Shown here: piece after piece, positions 25,107 through 35,001 of the stretch
Position numbering within the stretch: the first letter of the stretch is position 1
How the letters are laid out: every line of letters begins with the position of its first letter
NCBI RefSeq assembly: GCF_002632875.1
Contig: NZ_NJCX01000020.1
Coordinates: 30,560 to 91,096 of the forward strand
Length of the DNA: 60,537 nucleotides
Source: Xenorhabdus kozodoii
GTDB lineage: Bacteria; Pseudomonadota; Gammaproteobacteria; Enterobacterales; Enterobacteriaceae
Reading direction: 5' to 3'
Made by a program: the position numbers and the translations under genes
Notes under the pieces: generated by a model
What the model was told of the DNA's origin: nothing
The model's database searches: none
What the model saw: the letters and a program-made list of their open reading frames with translations, nothing else

Positions 25107-25670
25107 ATGAGTCAAAAAGCGTACCTGGACACCTGTTATGGCCCAGTTAACAAAACAATTATTGAAAAAGCCCGTCAAATCCGTCTGCTGATTTGTGATG
25201 TTGATGGTGTCATGTCTGATGGGCTTATCTACATGGGCAATGAAGGCGAAGAGTTGAAAGCCTTTAACGTTCGTGATGGCTATGGCATCCGTTGTTTAAT
25301 CACTTCGGGTATTGAGGTTGCCATCATCACTGGCCGCAAAGCAAAACTGCTGGAAAATCGGGCAAAAACGCTAGGTATTACACATCTTTACCAGGGACAA
25401 AACGATAAGGTTTTGGCGTATCAGGCACTGTTGGATAAACTAGCGTTGCAGCCAGAGCAAGTCGCCTATATTGGTGATGATCTTATTGACTGGCCTGTCA
25501 TGGCACAAGTTGGGTTATCTGTTGCCGTTGCGGATGCCCATCCATTACTGTTGCCAAAAGCAGATTATGTGACTCAGATTGCCGGCGGTCGTGGTGCAGT
25601 CAGGGAACTTTGTGATTTGGTGCTCTTCGCTCAAAATAAGCTCGAAGGTGCCAAAGGGTTATCCATATAA
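25107..25670 (+). CDS. kdsC: Kdo-8-phosphate phosphatase KdsC
   Basis: KdsC hydrolyses Kdo 8-phosphate to Kdo in the cytosol, feeding LPS inner-core synthesis. The 187-aa HAD-family protein has the nucleophile motif ICDVDGVMSDG (Asp31, Asp33), the second motif ITGRK and the acidic motif YIGDDLIDWP. It has a ribosome-binding site (AAGAGA) upstream of the ATG. It lies between kdsD and lptC. Confidence 0.98.
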   Translation: MSQKAYLDTCYGPVNKTIIEKARQIRLLICDVDGVMSDGLIYMGNEGEELKAFNVRDGYGIRCLITSGIEVAIITGRKAKLLENRAKTLGITHLYQGQNDKVLAYQALLDKLALQPEQVAYIGDDLIDWPVMAQVGLSVAVADAHPLLLPKADYVTQIAGGRGAVRELCDLVLFAQNKLEGAKGLSI

Positions 25671-25688
25671 ATTAAAACTGAAAAAAGA

Positions 25689-26282
25689 ATGAGTAAAATT
25701 CAATCCTGGCTGACCGCAGTACTGGCACTCATCGCGCTTGCGCTGATTGGCTGGAATTTATCAGGTATCAATGATGATGCCTCATCAGCGATTGTGGAGG
25801 ATGGTTATCCCAATTATCAAACACAAGAAGCCATTACTTTTGTCTATGATCCGGAAGGAAAACTGACTTACAAACTGGTCGCTGACGATGTTAAAAACTT
25901 TACGGAAACCAAACTGACCTGGTTTACTCGCCCTGTATTGACAACATTTGACCCTAATGGCACCCCAGGAACCCCGATAGCAACATGGACAGTACGTGCC
26001 AACAAAGCCAAACTGACCAAAGATAAGATGCTCTATCTGTATGGGGATGTCCAAGTGGATAGCCTGAATGATGCTTCACAATTACAGCGGATCACAACAG
26101 ACAATGCGATCGTCAACCTCACAACACAAGATGTCACCTCCGATGACCGAGTCACTCTGATCGGTGTCGGTTTAAAATCTGTTGGCATGAAAATGCGGGG
26201 CAATCTGCGAAACAAAACTGCTGAATTGATTGAAAAGGTCACCACTCAATATGAGATTCCACATGAACAACCTAATCCGTAA
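25689..26282 (+). CDS. lptC: LptC, inner-membrane LPS transport protein
   Basis: LptC is a bitopic protein that receives LPS from LptB2FG and passes it to LptA. The 197-aa protein has one N-terminal membrane helix (about 8-24) and a periplasmic beta-jellyroll. Conserved pieces are YDPEGKLTYKLVADDVKNF and the TWTVRANKAKLTKDKMLYLYGDV region. Its last 32 nt overlap the lptA start, the same arrangement as in E. coli. Confidence 0.97.
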   Translation: MSKIQSWLTAVLALIALALIGWNLSGINDDASSAIVEDGYPNYQTQEAITFVYDPEGKLTYKLVADDVKNFTETKLTWFTRPVLTTFDPNGTPGTPIATWTVRANKAKLTKDKMLYLYGDVQVDSLNDASQLQRITTDNAIVNLTTQDVTSDDRVTLIGVGLKSVGMKMRGNLRNKTAELIEKVTTQYEIPHEQPNP

Positions 26283-26802
26283 TACCGTTATTGCCAGTAC
26301 ACTCTTTGCAGTCAGCCTGCCCGTATTGGCCTTAAAAGATGATACCAAAAAGCCCATTACCATTGACTCAGCAAGACAGTCTCTGGATTTAACCGGAAAT
26401 ATTGCCACATTTACGGATAACGTGATCGTAAAACAAGGCACAATCGACATCCATGCAAATAAAGTCGTTGTTACCCGTCCCGAAGGGGATTCGAACAAGA
26501 CCGTGATTGAAGCATACGGTAATCCTGCCACGTTTTATCAACTGCAAGACGATGGCAAGCCCCTCAAAGGCCATGCATCAAAGATGCGCTATGAGATGGA
26601 TAAGGAGCTGATCACGCTAACGGGTGACGCCTATCTTGAACAGCTAGACAGCAATATCAAAGGCGATAAAATCACTTATCTGGTTCCAACCCAACAGATG
26701 GAAGCTTTTAGTGATAAAGGTAAACATGTCACCACCGTCCTGTTACCGGCTCAGCTACAAGAAAAAGGCTCCGGTGCTGACGCGCAGAAAAAAGGTAAAT
26801 AA
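26251..26802 (+). CDS. lptA: LptA, periplasmic LPS bridge protein
   Basis: LptA forms the periplasmic filament that carries LPS from LptC to LptD. The start is set at ATG 26251 (MRFHMNNLIRN), which aligns with the E. coli N-terminus; seven more upstream codons in frame lie inside lptC. The 183-aa precursor has a signal peptide (about 1-26, ending VLA before LKDD). The OstA-type beta-jellyroll follows, with GNVxVxQGTI-like repeats and SNIKGDKITYLV. Confidence 0.97.
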   Translation: MRFHMNNLIRNTVIASTLFAVSLPVLALKDDTKKPITIDSARQSLDLTGNIATFTDNVIVKQGTIDIHANKVVVTRPEGDSNKTVIEAYGNPATFYQLQDDGKPLKGHASKMRYEMDKELITLTGDAYLEQLDSNIKGDKITYLVPTQQMEAFSDKGKHVTTVLLPAQLQEKGSGADAQKKGK

Positions 26803-26808
26803 CGACTG

Positions 26809-27534
26809 ATGGCAATACTAAACGCAGAAAATCTGGCGAAAGCCTATAAGGGCCGTAAGGTCGTTGAGAACGTCAGCCTAAACGTGAAATCAGGGGAAAT
26901 TGTTGGCTTACTTGGCCCTAATGGGGCGGGTAAAACCACCACTTTTTATATGGTTGTCGGTATTGTTCCACGTGATGCGGGTTCTATCACCATTGATGAA
27001 GAAGATATCAGTCTGCTGCCTCTGCATGAGCGCGCACGTCGTGGGATAGGTTATTTGCCTCAAGAGGCTTCCATCTTCCGTCGTTTGAGTGTCTTCGACA
27101 ATTTGATGGCAGTACTGGAGATCCGCAAGGACCTGAACCAGGAGCAGAGAAAAGTACGCGCAGAAGAGTTGATGGAAGAATTTCACATCTCTCACCTGCG
27201 TGATAACCTTGGACAATCACTTTCCGGCGGTGAACGCCGTCGTGTGGAGATTGCCCGTGCATTGGCCGCCAACCCAAAATTCATTCTGTTGGATGAACCC
27301 TTTGCCGGTGTTGACCCCATTTCCGTACTGGATATCAAAAAGATCATTCAACACCTGCGGGATTATGGATTAGGTGTACTGATTACTGACCACAATGTGC
27401 GTGAAACATTGGATGTCTGCGAACGTGCCTATATCGTCAGCCAAGGTCATTTGATTGCTCACGGCACCCCAAATGACATCCTGAATAACGAGCAGGTCAA
27501 ACGCGTCTATTTGGGAGAGGGTTTCCGCCTTTAA
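26809..27534 (+). CDS. lptB: LptB, ATPase of the LPS exporter
   Basis: LptB is the cytosolic ABC ATPase that works with LptF and LptG to extract LPS from the inner membrane. The 241-aa protein shows Walker [14 protein letters not shown]-loop [13 protein letters not shown], signature LSGGERRR, Walker [13 protein letters not shown] and the switch ITDHNVRE. It is nearly identical to the E. coli protein over its length and follows lptA after 6 nt. Confidence 0.99.
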   Translation: MAILNAENLAKAYKGRKVVENVSLNVKSGEIVGLLGPNGAGKTTTFYMVVGIVPRDAGSITIDEEDISLLPLHERARRGIGYLPQEASIFRRLSVFDNLMAVLEIRKDLNQEQRKVRAEELMEEFHISHLRDNLGQSLSGGERRRVEIARALAANPKFILLDEPFAGVDPISVLDIKKIIQHLRDYGLGVLITDHNVRETLDVCERAYIVSQGHLIAHGTPNDILNNEQVKRVYLGEGFRL

Positions 27535-27603
27535 CCCTGATCCTTCTGTCAGGCGCGATCCAAGGAACTATTCAAGCTAGATTAAGGAACACGTGGTAAC
27601 GCT

Positions 27604-29040
27604 ATGAAGCAAAGTTTGCAACTCAGGCTCAGTCAGCAATTGACGATGACGCCACAACTCCAGCAAGCCATCCGTTTGTTGCAACTATCGACGCTTGAGC
27701 TTCAGCAGGAGATCCAGCAGGCTTTGGAGGCCAACCCGCTGCTTGAACAGGATGACGTGCATCAGGAAGTGGAAAGTCAGGGACTTTCTGATACTACTGA
27801 CGTCATGGATACCCGCGAAGCGCTTGAACAGAGGGATATGCCAGAAGAGCTACCATTGGATGCCAGTTGGGATGAAATTTATACCGCTGGCACACCTTCA
27901 GGCACCCACAGTGACTATCGCGCGGATGATTTCCCCGTATATCAGGGAGAAACCACCCAAACCCTGCAAGATTATCTCATGTGGCAAGCAGGGTTGACGC
28001 CATTTACCGAAACAGACGCCGCCATTGCCACGTCAATTATTGATGCCATTAATGACACCGGATACCTGACCATTTCCATCGAGGAGATCCTTGCCAGTAT
28101 CGGCGATGACGAACTGACCTTGGCAGAGGTTGCAACCGTCCTTAAGCGCATACAGCATTTTGATCCGATTGGGGTTGCTGCCCGTGATTTACGCGAATGC
28201 TTGCTTATCCAGCTTTCAATACTGCCGCCAGAGACACCTTACCTGAATGATGCGAAACTCATTGTCAACAAGTACCTTGAACTACTGGGCAACCGAGACT
28301 TCCGTAATTTATTACGTCAGAGCAAATTAAAAGAGAGAGCCTTGAAGGGCGCCATTGATATCATTCAATCACTGGAGCCTAAACCTGGCTTAGTGGTTAA
28401 TACGGGTGAATCCGAGTATGTCATTCCAGATGTATTAATACAGAAAGAAAATGAAAGCTGGCAAGTCAGGCTAAATACCGATAGCATCCCCCGTCTGCGC
28501 ATCAACCAGCACTACGCAGCGCTGGGGCAACGGGCCAATAATGAAAGTGACAACCTGTTCATACGCAATAACTTACAAGAGGCCAAATGGCTGATCAAAA
28601 GTCTCGAAAGCCGTAATGAAACGTTGTTGAAAGTCGCCCGCTGTATTGTTGAGCGGCAACAAGATTTTTTCGAGTATGGTGAGGAACACATGAAACCCCT
28701 GGTACTGGCGGATATCGCCTATCAGATTGATATGCATGAGTCCACCATTTCCCGTGTGACAACACAGAAGTACCTGTATAGTCCACGCGGGATCTTTGAA
28801 CTGAAATATTTTTTCTCCAGTCACGTCAATACCGACAATGGCGGTGAAGCCTCTTCTACCGCGATACGTGCCCTGGTGAAAAAACTGGTCGCGGCAGAAA
28901 ATCCGGTCAAGCCACTGAGTGACAGTAAATTGACCAGCATACTTGCTGAGCAAGGTATCCAGGTGGCTCGCCGGACTGTCGCAAAATATAGAGAGTCGTT
29001 ATCCATCCCGCCTTCAAACCAGCGCAAAAAACTGGTTTGA
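27604..29040 (+). CDS. rpoN: RNA polymerase sigma-54 factor RpoN
   Basis: RpoN directs RNA polymerase to -24/-12 promoters that need AAA+ activators, for example in nitrogen metabolism. The 478-aa protein has the glutamine- and leucine-rich region I (1-50), an acidic region II (about 55-115), the core-binding region, the helix-turn-helix ([22 protein letters not shown]) and the RpoN box [10 protein letters not shown] at 455-464. The canonical rpoN-hpf-ptsN-rapZ-npr order follows. Confidence 0.99.
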   Translation: MKQSLQLRLSQQLTMTPQLQQAIRLLQLSTLELQQEIQQALEANPLLEQDDVHQEVESQGLSDTTDVMDTREALEQRDMPEELPLDASWDEIYTAGTPSGTHSDYRADDFPVYQGETTQTLQDYLMWQAGLTPFTETDAAIATSIIDAINDTGYLTISIEEILASIGDDELTLAEVATVLKRIQHFDPIGVAARDLRECLLIQLSILPPETPYLNDAKLIVNKYLELLGNRDFRNLLRQSKLKERALKGAIDIIQSLEPKPGLVVNTGESEYVIPDVLIQKENESWQVRLNTDSIPRLRINQHYAALGQRANNESDNLFIRNNLQEAKWLIKSLESRNETLLKVARCIVERQQDFFEYGEEHMKPLVLADIAYQIDMHESTISRVTTQKYLYSPRGIFELKYFFSSHVNTDNGGEASSTAIRALVKKLVAAENPVKPLSDSKLTSILAEQGIQVARRTVAKYRESLSIPPSNQRKKLV

Positions 29041-29063
29041 ACAACACAGAGAAGGAAAACACG

Positions 29064-29366
29064 ATGCAACTCAAAACCATGCAACTCAATGTTACAGGTC
29101 ACAATATTGAAATCACAGATGCACTGCGCAACGTTGTGAACACCAAATGCGGCAAATTGGATCAATATTTCGATAAGATTAACCTCATCCAGGTCATTCT
29201 CCGAGTGGAAAAGGTACAAAAGATCGCCGAAGCCACCGTGTATGTTAATGGAGGTGAGTTGCATGCAACCTCGGAACATGAAGACATGTATGCCGCAATT
29301 GATGCACTGGTAGATAAGCTAGCGCGTCAATTGACCAAACACAAAAGTAAATTGAGACAACATTAA
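29064..29366 (+). CDS. hpf: Hibernation promoting factor HPF
   Basis: HPF is a short-form ribosome hibernation factor that dimerises 70S ribosomes together with RMF in stationary phase. The start ATG 29064 is preceded by GAAGGA at proper spacing and gives 100 aa; a start five codons later (29079) would equal the 95-aa E. coli protein but has no ribosome-binding site. The family fold (NVTGHNIEITDALRNVV... YVNGGELHATSEHEDMYAAIDALVDKLARQL) is complete. Confidence 0.96.
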   Translation: MQLKTMQLNVTGHNIEITDALRNVVNTKCGKLDQYFDKINLIQVILRVEKVQKIAEATVYVNGGELHATSEHEDMYAAIDALVDKLARQLTKHKSKLRQH

Positions 29367-29476
29367 TCGCTTTTAGGCAACGGGGCTGTCGTAAAATTAT
29401 CACTGTTCTATCTATAACGCCTTCTATAGCACCACTACAGGTGTGATCTATAGATCGGTTTTAGCGCAGTGTACCC

Positions 29477-29506
29477 ATACCGGATGCCTCCTCAGGCATC
29501 GGGTAT
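29477..29506. promoter_or_regulatory. Stable hairpin in the hpf-ptsN spacer
   Basis: A 13-bp stem with one mismatch (29477-29489 with 29494-29506, loop CCTC) ends 14 nt before the ptsN GTG. There is no T-run, so it is not a simple terminator. It may be a processing or translational control element for ptsN. Confidence 0.45.
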
Positions 29507-29519
29507 AACAAGGCCCTAA

Positions 29520-29999
29520 GTGAATAAAGAAATGAACAACGAAACAGATTTACCACTAAGCTCAGTGCTTTCACCCGAATGTACACGCAACAACGTCCCT
29601 TGTTCGAGTAAAAAGCGCGCCTTAGAGATTATCAGTGAGCTGGCATCAAAGCAGCTCGGAGTGTCGGAAAACATCGTATTCGAGGCCATACTTTCGCGCG
29701 AAAAAGTAGGCACAACAGGAATTGGCAATGGGATTGCGATCCCTCACGGCAAATTGGACAGAGAATGTTCTGAGAATGCCGTTGGCGTGTTTTTGCATCT
29801 GGAACAACCCATTACCTTTGACGCTATCGATAATCAGCCTGTGGACTTGCTGTTTGCTTTATTGGTGCCATCAGACCAGTGTCAAACCCATTTACACTCA
29901 CTATCATTGATTGCAAAGCGCCTTGCAGATAAAAATCTCTGCCGCCGCCTGCGCTCAGCGCAGAGTGATGAAGAACTGTATAAAATTATTACTGAATAA
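29520..29999 (+). CDS. ptsN: PTS IIA-Ntr regulatory protein PtsN
   Basis: PtsN is the phosphoacceptor of the nitrogen-related PTS and regulates potassium uptake, phosphate starvation and amino-sugar signalling. The phosphorylated histidine is His76 in AIPHGKLD. The GTG start at 29520 has an AAGG ribosome-binding site 6 nt upstream and gives 159 aa. An ATG at 29532 is possible but poorly preceded. The DNLLFALLVPSDQ-like region (PVDLLFALLVPSDQCQTHLHSL) is highly conserved. It works with npr and ptsP. Confidence 0.97.
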   Translation: MNKEMNNETDLPLSSVLSPECTRNNVPCSSKKRALEIISELASKQLGVSENIVFEAILSREKVGTTGIGNGIAIPHGKLDRECSENAVGVFLHLEQPITFDAIDNQPVDLLFALLVPSDQCQTHLHSLSLIAKRLADKNLCRRLRSAQSDEELYKIITE

Positions 30000-30039
30000 A
30001 TAGCGATTATAATTATAAACATTTAGGGGGAGTCACCTC

Positions 30040-30891
30040 ATGGTGCTGATGATAGTCAGTGGTCGTTCAGGTTCTGGGAAATCCGTTGCTTTGCGTGCGT
30101 TGGAAGATATGGGCTTCTATTGCGTGGATAACCTACCTGTTGTGTTGCTGCCGGAATTGGCAAACACACTGGCCGAACGTGATATTTCGGCCGCGGTTAG
30201 CATCGATGTCAGAAATATGCCAGAGTCGCCAGAAGTTTTTGAAGAAGCCCTGACGCAATTACCGGAAAGTTTTTCGCCACAGTTGCTGTTTCTTGATGCA
30301 GATCGTAATACCCTGATCCGCCGCTACAGTGACACTCGCCGTTTGCATCCACTATCCAGCAAAAACCTGTCACTGGAAAGTGCAATTGACAAAGAAAGCG
30401 ATTTGCTTGAACCCCTGCGTTCACGTGCTGACTTAATCATTGATACCTCTGAAATGTCCGTCCATGAACTGGCAGAAATGCTCAGGACACGCCTATTAGG
30501 CAAACGGGAGCGGGAATTGACGATGGTATTTGAATCCTTTGGCTTCAAGCATGGTATCCCCATTGACGCTGATTATGTTTTCGATGTGCGTTTTCTGCCA
30601 AACCCGCATTGGGATCCTAAGCTACGCCCGATGACCGGTTTGGATCGCCCGGTGGCGGCGTTTTTGGATCGCCATACAGAAGTGCATAATTTTATTTACC
30701 AAACTCGCAGCTATCTTGAGCTTTGGCTACCCATGCTGGAAACCAATAATCGTAGCTATCTGACGGTTGCTATTGGTTGCACCGGCGGTAAACACCGTTC
30801 AGTCTATGTGGCAGAACAACTGGCTGATTATTTCCGTTCCCGTGGCAAAAACGTGCAATCACGTCACCGTACACTGGAAAAACGCAAATAA
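30040..30891 (+). CDS. rapZ: RapZ, RNase adapter protein
   Basis: RapZ is an RNA-binding adapter that brings the sRNA GlmZ to RNase E and so sets GlmS levels and cell-wall precursor supply. The 283-aa protein has Walker A GRSGSGKS (8-15). Its C-terminal RNA-binding domain includes [24 protein letters not shown] and the basic tail [17 protein letters not shown]. It is nearly identical to E. coli RapZ. Confidence 0.99.
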   Translation: MVLMIVSGRSGSGKSVALRALEDMGFYCVDNLPVVLLPELANTLAERDISAAVSIDVRNMPESPEVFEEALTQLPESFSPQLLFLDADRNTLIRRYSDTRRLHPLSSKNLSLESAIDKESDLLEPLRSRADLIIDTSEMSVHELAEMLRTRLLGKRERELTMVFESFGFKHGIPIDADYVFDVRFLPNPHWDPKLRPMTGLDRPVAAFLDRHTEVHNFIYQTRSYLELWLPMLETNNRSYLTVAIGCTGGKHRSVYVAEQLADYFRSRGKNVQSRHRTLEKRK

Positions 30892-30908
30892 TATGAATGA
30901 CACCCGCC

Positions 30909-31181
30909 ATGACAGTCAAACAACGACTTGAAATTAAAAATCGGCTCGGAATGCATGCTCGGCCTGCGATGAAACTGCATGATCTGGTACAACAGTTTCA
31001 ATCAGAAGTGATCCTGCGCAACAGCAATCACTTACAGGCCGAAGCCCGTAGCGTCATTGCCATGCTGATGCTGGATTCTGAACAAGGCAGCCATATTGAT
31101 GTTGAAGTCAATGGGCCAGATGAACAACAAGCACTGGCGGCCATTATCGAACTCTTCAACGCCGGATTTGACGAAGATTAA
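30909..31181 (+). CDS. ptsO: NPr, phosphocarrier of the nitrogen PTS
   Basis: NPr (also called npr) is an HPr-like protein that relays phosphate from PtsP to PtsN. The start at 30909 ([19 protein letters not shown]) gives 90 aa, the E. coli length; an ATG at 30897 is in frame. The phosphorylated histidine is His16 in GMHARPA. It follows rapZ after 17 nt. In E. coli yrbL, mtgA, elbB and arcB follow; here the conserved order breaks. Confidence 0.96.
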   Translation: MTVKQRLEIKNRLGMHARPAMKLHDLVQQFQSEVILRNSNHLQAEARSVIAMLMLDSEQGSHIDVEVNGPDEQQALAAIIELFNAGFDED

Positions 31182-31558
31182 CCCTTCCCCCCTGCTAAAG
31201 AGATTATCCCCTTTTCGAACGGCTGCTTGATTGTTGGGGGATGATTTTGTCTACCGCAACGCCTCAGGAATAGCGTCCTATTTTCAAGACAAACGTAAAA
31301 TCAGTGATAAAAACCAACCAAAGATAAAAAAACATTAATATAACCTGTTTATTAAACATTCACCAAAAATAAAAACAAGATGTTTTAATGATTAATTTGG
31401 TTCATTACTCCAACTATTTATAAATAGTATAATATAGATAATAAATGTTAGCTTTCAACAAGTTAACCATGTGAAATTAAATTAGAAAAAACTTATTATT
31501 AAAGCGCAATTACATGCAGAACATTATATGAACAATTCCTAAACTGGAGGTTTACTTC
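31182..31558. other. Intergenic region upstream of the racemase gene
   Basis: This is 377 bp of strongly AT-rich DNA (especially 31300-31520) with no ORF. A loose inverted repeat (ATCCCC near 31206, GGGGAT near 31237) follows npr but has a long loop and only a short T-run. The likely racemase promoter is listed separately. The change in composition marks the border of the npr block. Confidence 0.5.
31405..31433 (+). promoter_or_regulatory. Possible promoter of the racemase gene
   Basis: A perfect TATAAT (31428-31433) in AT-rich DNA has TTACTC 17 bp upstream as a weak -35. A start near 31440 would give a leader of about 120 nt before the ATG at 31559. The weak -35 would be compatible with sigma-S use. 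Confidence 0.35.
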
Positions 31559-32791
31559 ATGCGTTTTAATCAAGCCACACTGGCAATTCTTCTTGGCCTA
31601 AGCTTGTCTCACGGTATTGCCCAGGCTGCACCTGCGCTCTCTTTAGATAACACCCATGCAGAAAGCATCGCCGCTACCAATAATGCTTGGGTTGAAATCA
31701 ATACCGCGATTTTCGAAAATAATATCCATACACTGCAAAATAAACTGAATCAAGGCACCAAAATGTGTGCGGTTTTGAAAGGTGATGCTTATGGTCATGG
31801 TATCGGCCTGTTGATGCCATCCATCATCAAAACTGGCGTACCTTGCGTAGGGGTTACCAGCAATGAAGAAGCCCGCATCGTGCGTGAAAGCGGCTTTAAA
31901 GGACAACTGATACGTGTCCGTACTGCTGACATAACGGAAATCGAAAGCACACTAGGCTATAACATGGAAGAGATGGTCGGCGATCTGGAACATGCCCAAG
32001 CCCTCGATGCCCTGGGCAAAAAACACGGTAAAGAGATCCACGCTCACCTGATGCTGAACACGGGTCTGATGAGCCGTAATGGTTTGGAAATGAAAACTGA
32101 GCAGGGCAAACAAGATGCGCTGAAAATGACTCAGCTAACTAACTTGAAACTGGTCGGCATGATGAGCCACCATGCATTCACCGATCTGGATGCAATCCGT
32201 AACAGCATTAAGAACTTTAAAGATCAAACTGACTGGCTGATCAAAACAGCCAACCTGAACAGGGATGAAATCACGCTGCACGCATCAAGCTCTTTTGCAT
32301 CGTTGAGCATGCCTGAAGCACAATTTGACATGGCGCGTGTTGGTAGTGCGCTGTACGGCATTCTGACCACCAGCCACCCCGAATTTAAGCCTTTGATCCA
32401 AGTAAAAACCCGTGTTGCTTCTGTTAAGACATACCCTAAAGGTAATGGCGTCGGCTATGACAACACTTACATTCTGAAACGTGACTCGAAGCTCGCGAAT
32501 CTACCCGTTGGTTTCTCTGATGGTTTTAGCTCTGTCATGTCAAACAAAGCCTACGTTCTTATCAACGGCCACCGTGCACCGGTTGTGGGTAGCGTTTCCA
32601 TGAATACCGTCATGGTTGATGTCACTGACTTGCCGGAAGTGAAAAGTGGCGATGAAGTGGTCATTTTCGGTAAACAAGGTAACGACGAAATCACCCAGTC
32701 CGATATCCAGAAATGGGGTGGAATGCATGTTGTTGAGTTTTCTTCCATTTGGGGAGAAACCAACCCACGTATTGTTACCACAGGTTTATAA
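31559..32791 (+). CDS. Periplasmic broad-specificity amino-acid racemase (Bsr-like)
   Basis: This fold-type III PLP racemase resembles the periplasmic broad-spectrum racemases (BsrV type) of Vibrio and Pseudomonas, which make D-Met, D-Leu and other D-amino acids. The 410-aa precursor starts with a signal peptide (about 1-23, ending AQA before APA), unlike cytosolic Alr and DadX. The PLP lysine is Lys74 in AVLKGDAYGHG. The second catalytic tyrosine lies in GVGYDNTY, and the SVSMNTVMVDVTD stretch is conserved. Several active-site loops differ from both Alr and BsrV as I remember them: LNTGLMSRNG, MSHHAFTDL, and ARVGSALYG in place of the usual RPG-x-x-LYG. Substrate range is therefore open. A GGAGG ribosome-binding site precedes the ATG. 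It is followed by a strong terminator and is monocistronic. Confidence 0.88.
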   Translation: MRFNQATLAILLGLSLSHGIAQAAPALSLDNTHAESIAATNNAWVEINTAIFENNIHTLQNKLNQGTKMCAVLKGDAYGHGIGLLMPSIIKTGVPCVGVTSNEEARIVRESGFKGQLIRVRTADITEIESTLGYNMEEMVGDLEHAQALDALGKKHGKEIHAHLMLNTGLMSRNGLEMKTEQGKQDALKMTQLTNLKLVGMMSHHAFTDLDAIRNSIKNFKDQTDWLIKTANLNRDEITLHASSSFASLSMPEAQFDMARVGSALYGILTTSHPEFKPLIQVKTRVASVKTYPKGNGVGYDNTYILKRDSKLANLPVGFSDGFSSVMSNKAYVLINGHRAPVVGSVSMNTVMVDVTDLPEVKSGDEVVIFGKQGNDEITQSDIQKWGGMHVVEFSSIWGETNPRIVTTGL

Positions 32792-32930
32792 TCTGCATGC
32801 CAAAATGATGACAAATTGTTCTTTTTTCCATTGCGGTTAAGCCCTGTTTCATTAACAATGCAAAACAGTTCGTGATCATGATCTCTTTATTTTCGCGACA
32901 GAACAGCCTAATATCATTTTAATTACTTTG

Positions 32931-32969
32931 AAAATAACACCCCCTCCTTGCGATGTGGGGTGTTATTTT
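32931..32969. terminator. Terminator after the racemase gene
   Basis: A 13-bp perfect stem (AAAATAACACCCC 32931-32943, GGGGTGTTATTTT 32957-32969) has a 13-nt loop. The T-rich end of the stem serves as the U-tract on the plus strand. It ends only 26 nt before the rnk start, so rnk needs a promoter inside or before the hairpin, or read-through. Confidence 0.75.
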
Positions 32970-32995
32970 GTATTGAGCTTAATTTGGAGTGTGGA

Positions 32996-33406
32996 ATGAA
33001 AAAACCTAAAATTATTATCAATGAATTGGATGCCGAACGTTTAGATTCCCTGTTGGAGCAACCTGCATTTGCCAATACCCGCATCGCAGATGCCTTGAAT
33101 GACGAGTTGGATCGCGCCGAAATCGTGGCTCCGGTAGATATCCCGGCCGATGTTGTCACAATGAACAGTGAAGTACGCTTTATTGATCTTGGCAGCAATG
33201 AAGAACGTATTCGCACCCTGGTTTATCCGGCATCCCTACAAGACAGCACCAAACATCTGTCCGTCATGGCACCTTTGGGGGCAGCGCTTTTGGGCTTGCG
33301 GGTGAATGATGAAATAACGTGGCAATTGCCAAATGGCGAAGCGACCCGCATCAAGGTATTAGAACTGCTTTACCAACCCGAAGCCGCAGGTGAGTATCAC
33401 CGCTAA
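32996..33406 (+). CDS. rnk: Rnk, nucleoside diphosphate kinase regulator
   Basis: Rnk is a GreA/GreB-like protein that binds RNA polymerase and influences nucleotide pools. The start ATG 32996 has GGAG 7 nt upstream and gives 136 aa, as in E. coli. The N-terminal part ([19 protein letters not shown]) is a short coiled coil, and the C-terminal part is the FKBP-like GreA C-terminal fold (TLVYPA... [27 protein letters not shown]). In E. coli rnk lies far away at another locus. Confidence 0.96.
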   Translation: MKKPKIIINELDAERLDSLLEQPAFANTRIADALNDELDRAEIVAPVDIPADVVTMNSEVRFIDLGSNEERIRTLVYPASLQDSTKHLSVMAPLGAALLGLRVNDEITWQLPNGEATRIKVLELLYQPEAAGEYHR

Positions 33407-33410
33407 TTCT

Positions 33411-33439
33411 CAGCCAGCTCAGTGATACCGAACTGGCTG
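33411..33439. terminator. Hairpin between convergent rnk and pmbA
   Basis: CAGCCAG-C-TC pairs with GA-A-CTGGCTG (33411-33420, 33430-33439). It lies between the two convergent stops. There is no T-run, so only a weak terminator role is suggested. Confidence 0.35.
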
Positions 33440-33459
33440 CTGCTAATTGAGTATCCCTA

Positions 33460-34803
33460 CTATTGACCGGCGATACTCATTTCCGGCAGCAACACCGAAC
33501 CACACTGAATATTACTGCGTGTTTCGATATCATCACCGATTGTCACCATATTTGCCCACATATCCTTCAAATTTCCTGCAATGGTGATCTCACTGACAGG
33601 ATATTGAATTTCGCCATTCTCGACCCAAAAGCCGGATGCGCCGCGAGAATAGTCCCCAGTCACTGCGCTCACGCCCTGCCCCATCAACTCAGTGACGAGC
33701 AGGCCAGTTCCCATTTCACGTAACAAGCCAGCAAAATCCAGCCCCTGACCTGCAATGCGCCAGTTATGAATTCCACCGGCATGACCCGTGTTGACCATGC
33801 CCAACTTGCGGGCAGAATAGGAAGTCAACAACCAAGTCTGCAACACACCATCCTTAATAATATCGCGTGGTGTTGTACGCACACCTTCACTGTCAAATGG
33901 CGTTGAAGCTAACCCACGCAATAGATGAGGCTGCTCTTCAATCGTCAACCATGAAGGCAAGATCGGTTTGCCCAGGCTATCCAACAAGAAAGAAGACTTA
34001 CGATAAATGCTGCTACCGCTGATCGCCCCCACTAAATGACCGAACAACCCCGTAGCCACTTCCGCAGAAAAGATAACTGGCGCTTTCATCGTTGCTAACT
34101 TACGCGCACCCAGGCGGGAAAGCGTACGGCGGGCACACTCCTGCCCCACCCACTCAGGCGATTTCAACTCGTCAAAGTGACGACTGATCGTATAGGCATA
34201 ATCACGTTCCATATTGCCATCTTGCTCGGCAATCACGCAGCTTGACAAAGAATGACGGCTTGAGCAGTAGCTTTGCACCATCCCATGACTATTACCAAAT
34301 ACCCGAATACCGTAATGGCTGTTAAAACTTCCACCTTCGGTATTGGTAATGCGCGCATCTGCCTGCAATGATGCTTGTTCCGCGCGGGCGGCCAACTCAA
34401 TGGCCTTATCGGCATCCAAATCAGCGGGATGGAAAAGATCTAACTCAGGGGCTTCAAAGGCCAATAACGCTTTATCCGCGGGGCCAGCATAAGGATCAGG
34501 TGAGGTATAACGTGCAATATCAATAGCGGCCTGTACAGTACGGGCAATCGCTTCTGGGCTGAGATCCGTTGAGGAAGCACTGCCTTTGCACTGCTGGTGA
34601 TAAACCGTAATCCCCAGGGCACCATCGCTGTTAAACTCAACATTTTCGACTTCACTAAAGCGGGTGCTGACACTCATCCCCGTGGTTTTATTGACCGCAA
34701 CTTCCGCGGCATCACAACCGGTTTTCGCTAATTCCAAAGCGTGAGCAACCGCATTTTCCAGCAACTTGCGTTGTTCCGCGATTTGTTGATTGGTAACTAT
34801 CAT
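33460..34803 (-). CDS. pmbA: PmbA (TldE), subunit of the TldD/TldE metalloprotease
   Basis: PmbA is the non-catalytic partner of TldD in a heterodimeric protease that trims unfolded peptides. In E. coli the pair matures microcin B17 and degrades CcdA. The 447-aa protein aligns with E. coli PmbA (450) throughout, including [12 protein letters not shown] and [15 protein letters not shown] regions ([18 protein letters not shown]). Its partner tldD lies about 1.6 kb away in the same direction, which is unusual because the two are unlinked in E. coli. Confidence 0.98.
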   Translation of the reverse strand: MIVTNQQIAEQRKLLENAVAHALELAKTGCDAAEVAVNKTTGMSVSTRFSEVENVEFNSDGALGITVYHQQCKGSASSTDLSPEAIARTVQAAIDIARYTSPDPYAGPADKALLAFEAPELDLFHPADLDADKAIELAARAEQASLQADARITNTEGGSFNSHYGIRVFGNSHGMVQSYCSSRHSLSSCVIAEQDGNMERDYAYTISRHFDELKSPEWVGQECARRTLSRLGARKLATMKAPVIFSAEVATGLFGHLVGAISGSSIYRKSSFLLDSLGKPILPSWLTIEEQPHLLRGLASTPFDSEGVRTTPRDIIKDGVLQTWLLTSYSARKLGMVNTGHAGGIHNWRIAGQGLDFAGLLREMGTGLLVTELMGQGVSAVTGDYSRGASGFWVENGEIQYPVSEITIAGNLKDMWANMVTIGDDIETRSNIQCGSVLLPEMSIAGQ

Positions 34804-35001
34804 TAATTAACCATAATCCAATGAATTAAAAAGAGAATTCGTCAGAAAAAATGCCCATTTCCAGTTCATGACATGAATGCCGAGTGGTAATCAGGCAATT
34901 TTCCCAGTTACAATACACAATATTAGGATGTTAACACCCACCGGACGATAGGTCATGTCCCAAAATCGACCTTATCCGGCCTTTTTAGAAGGAAAACCAT
35001 T

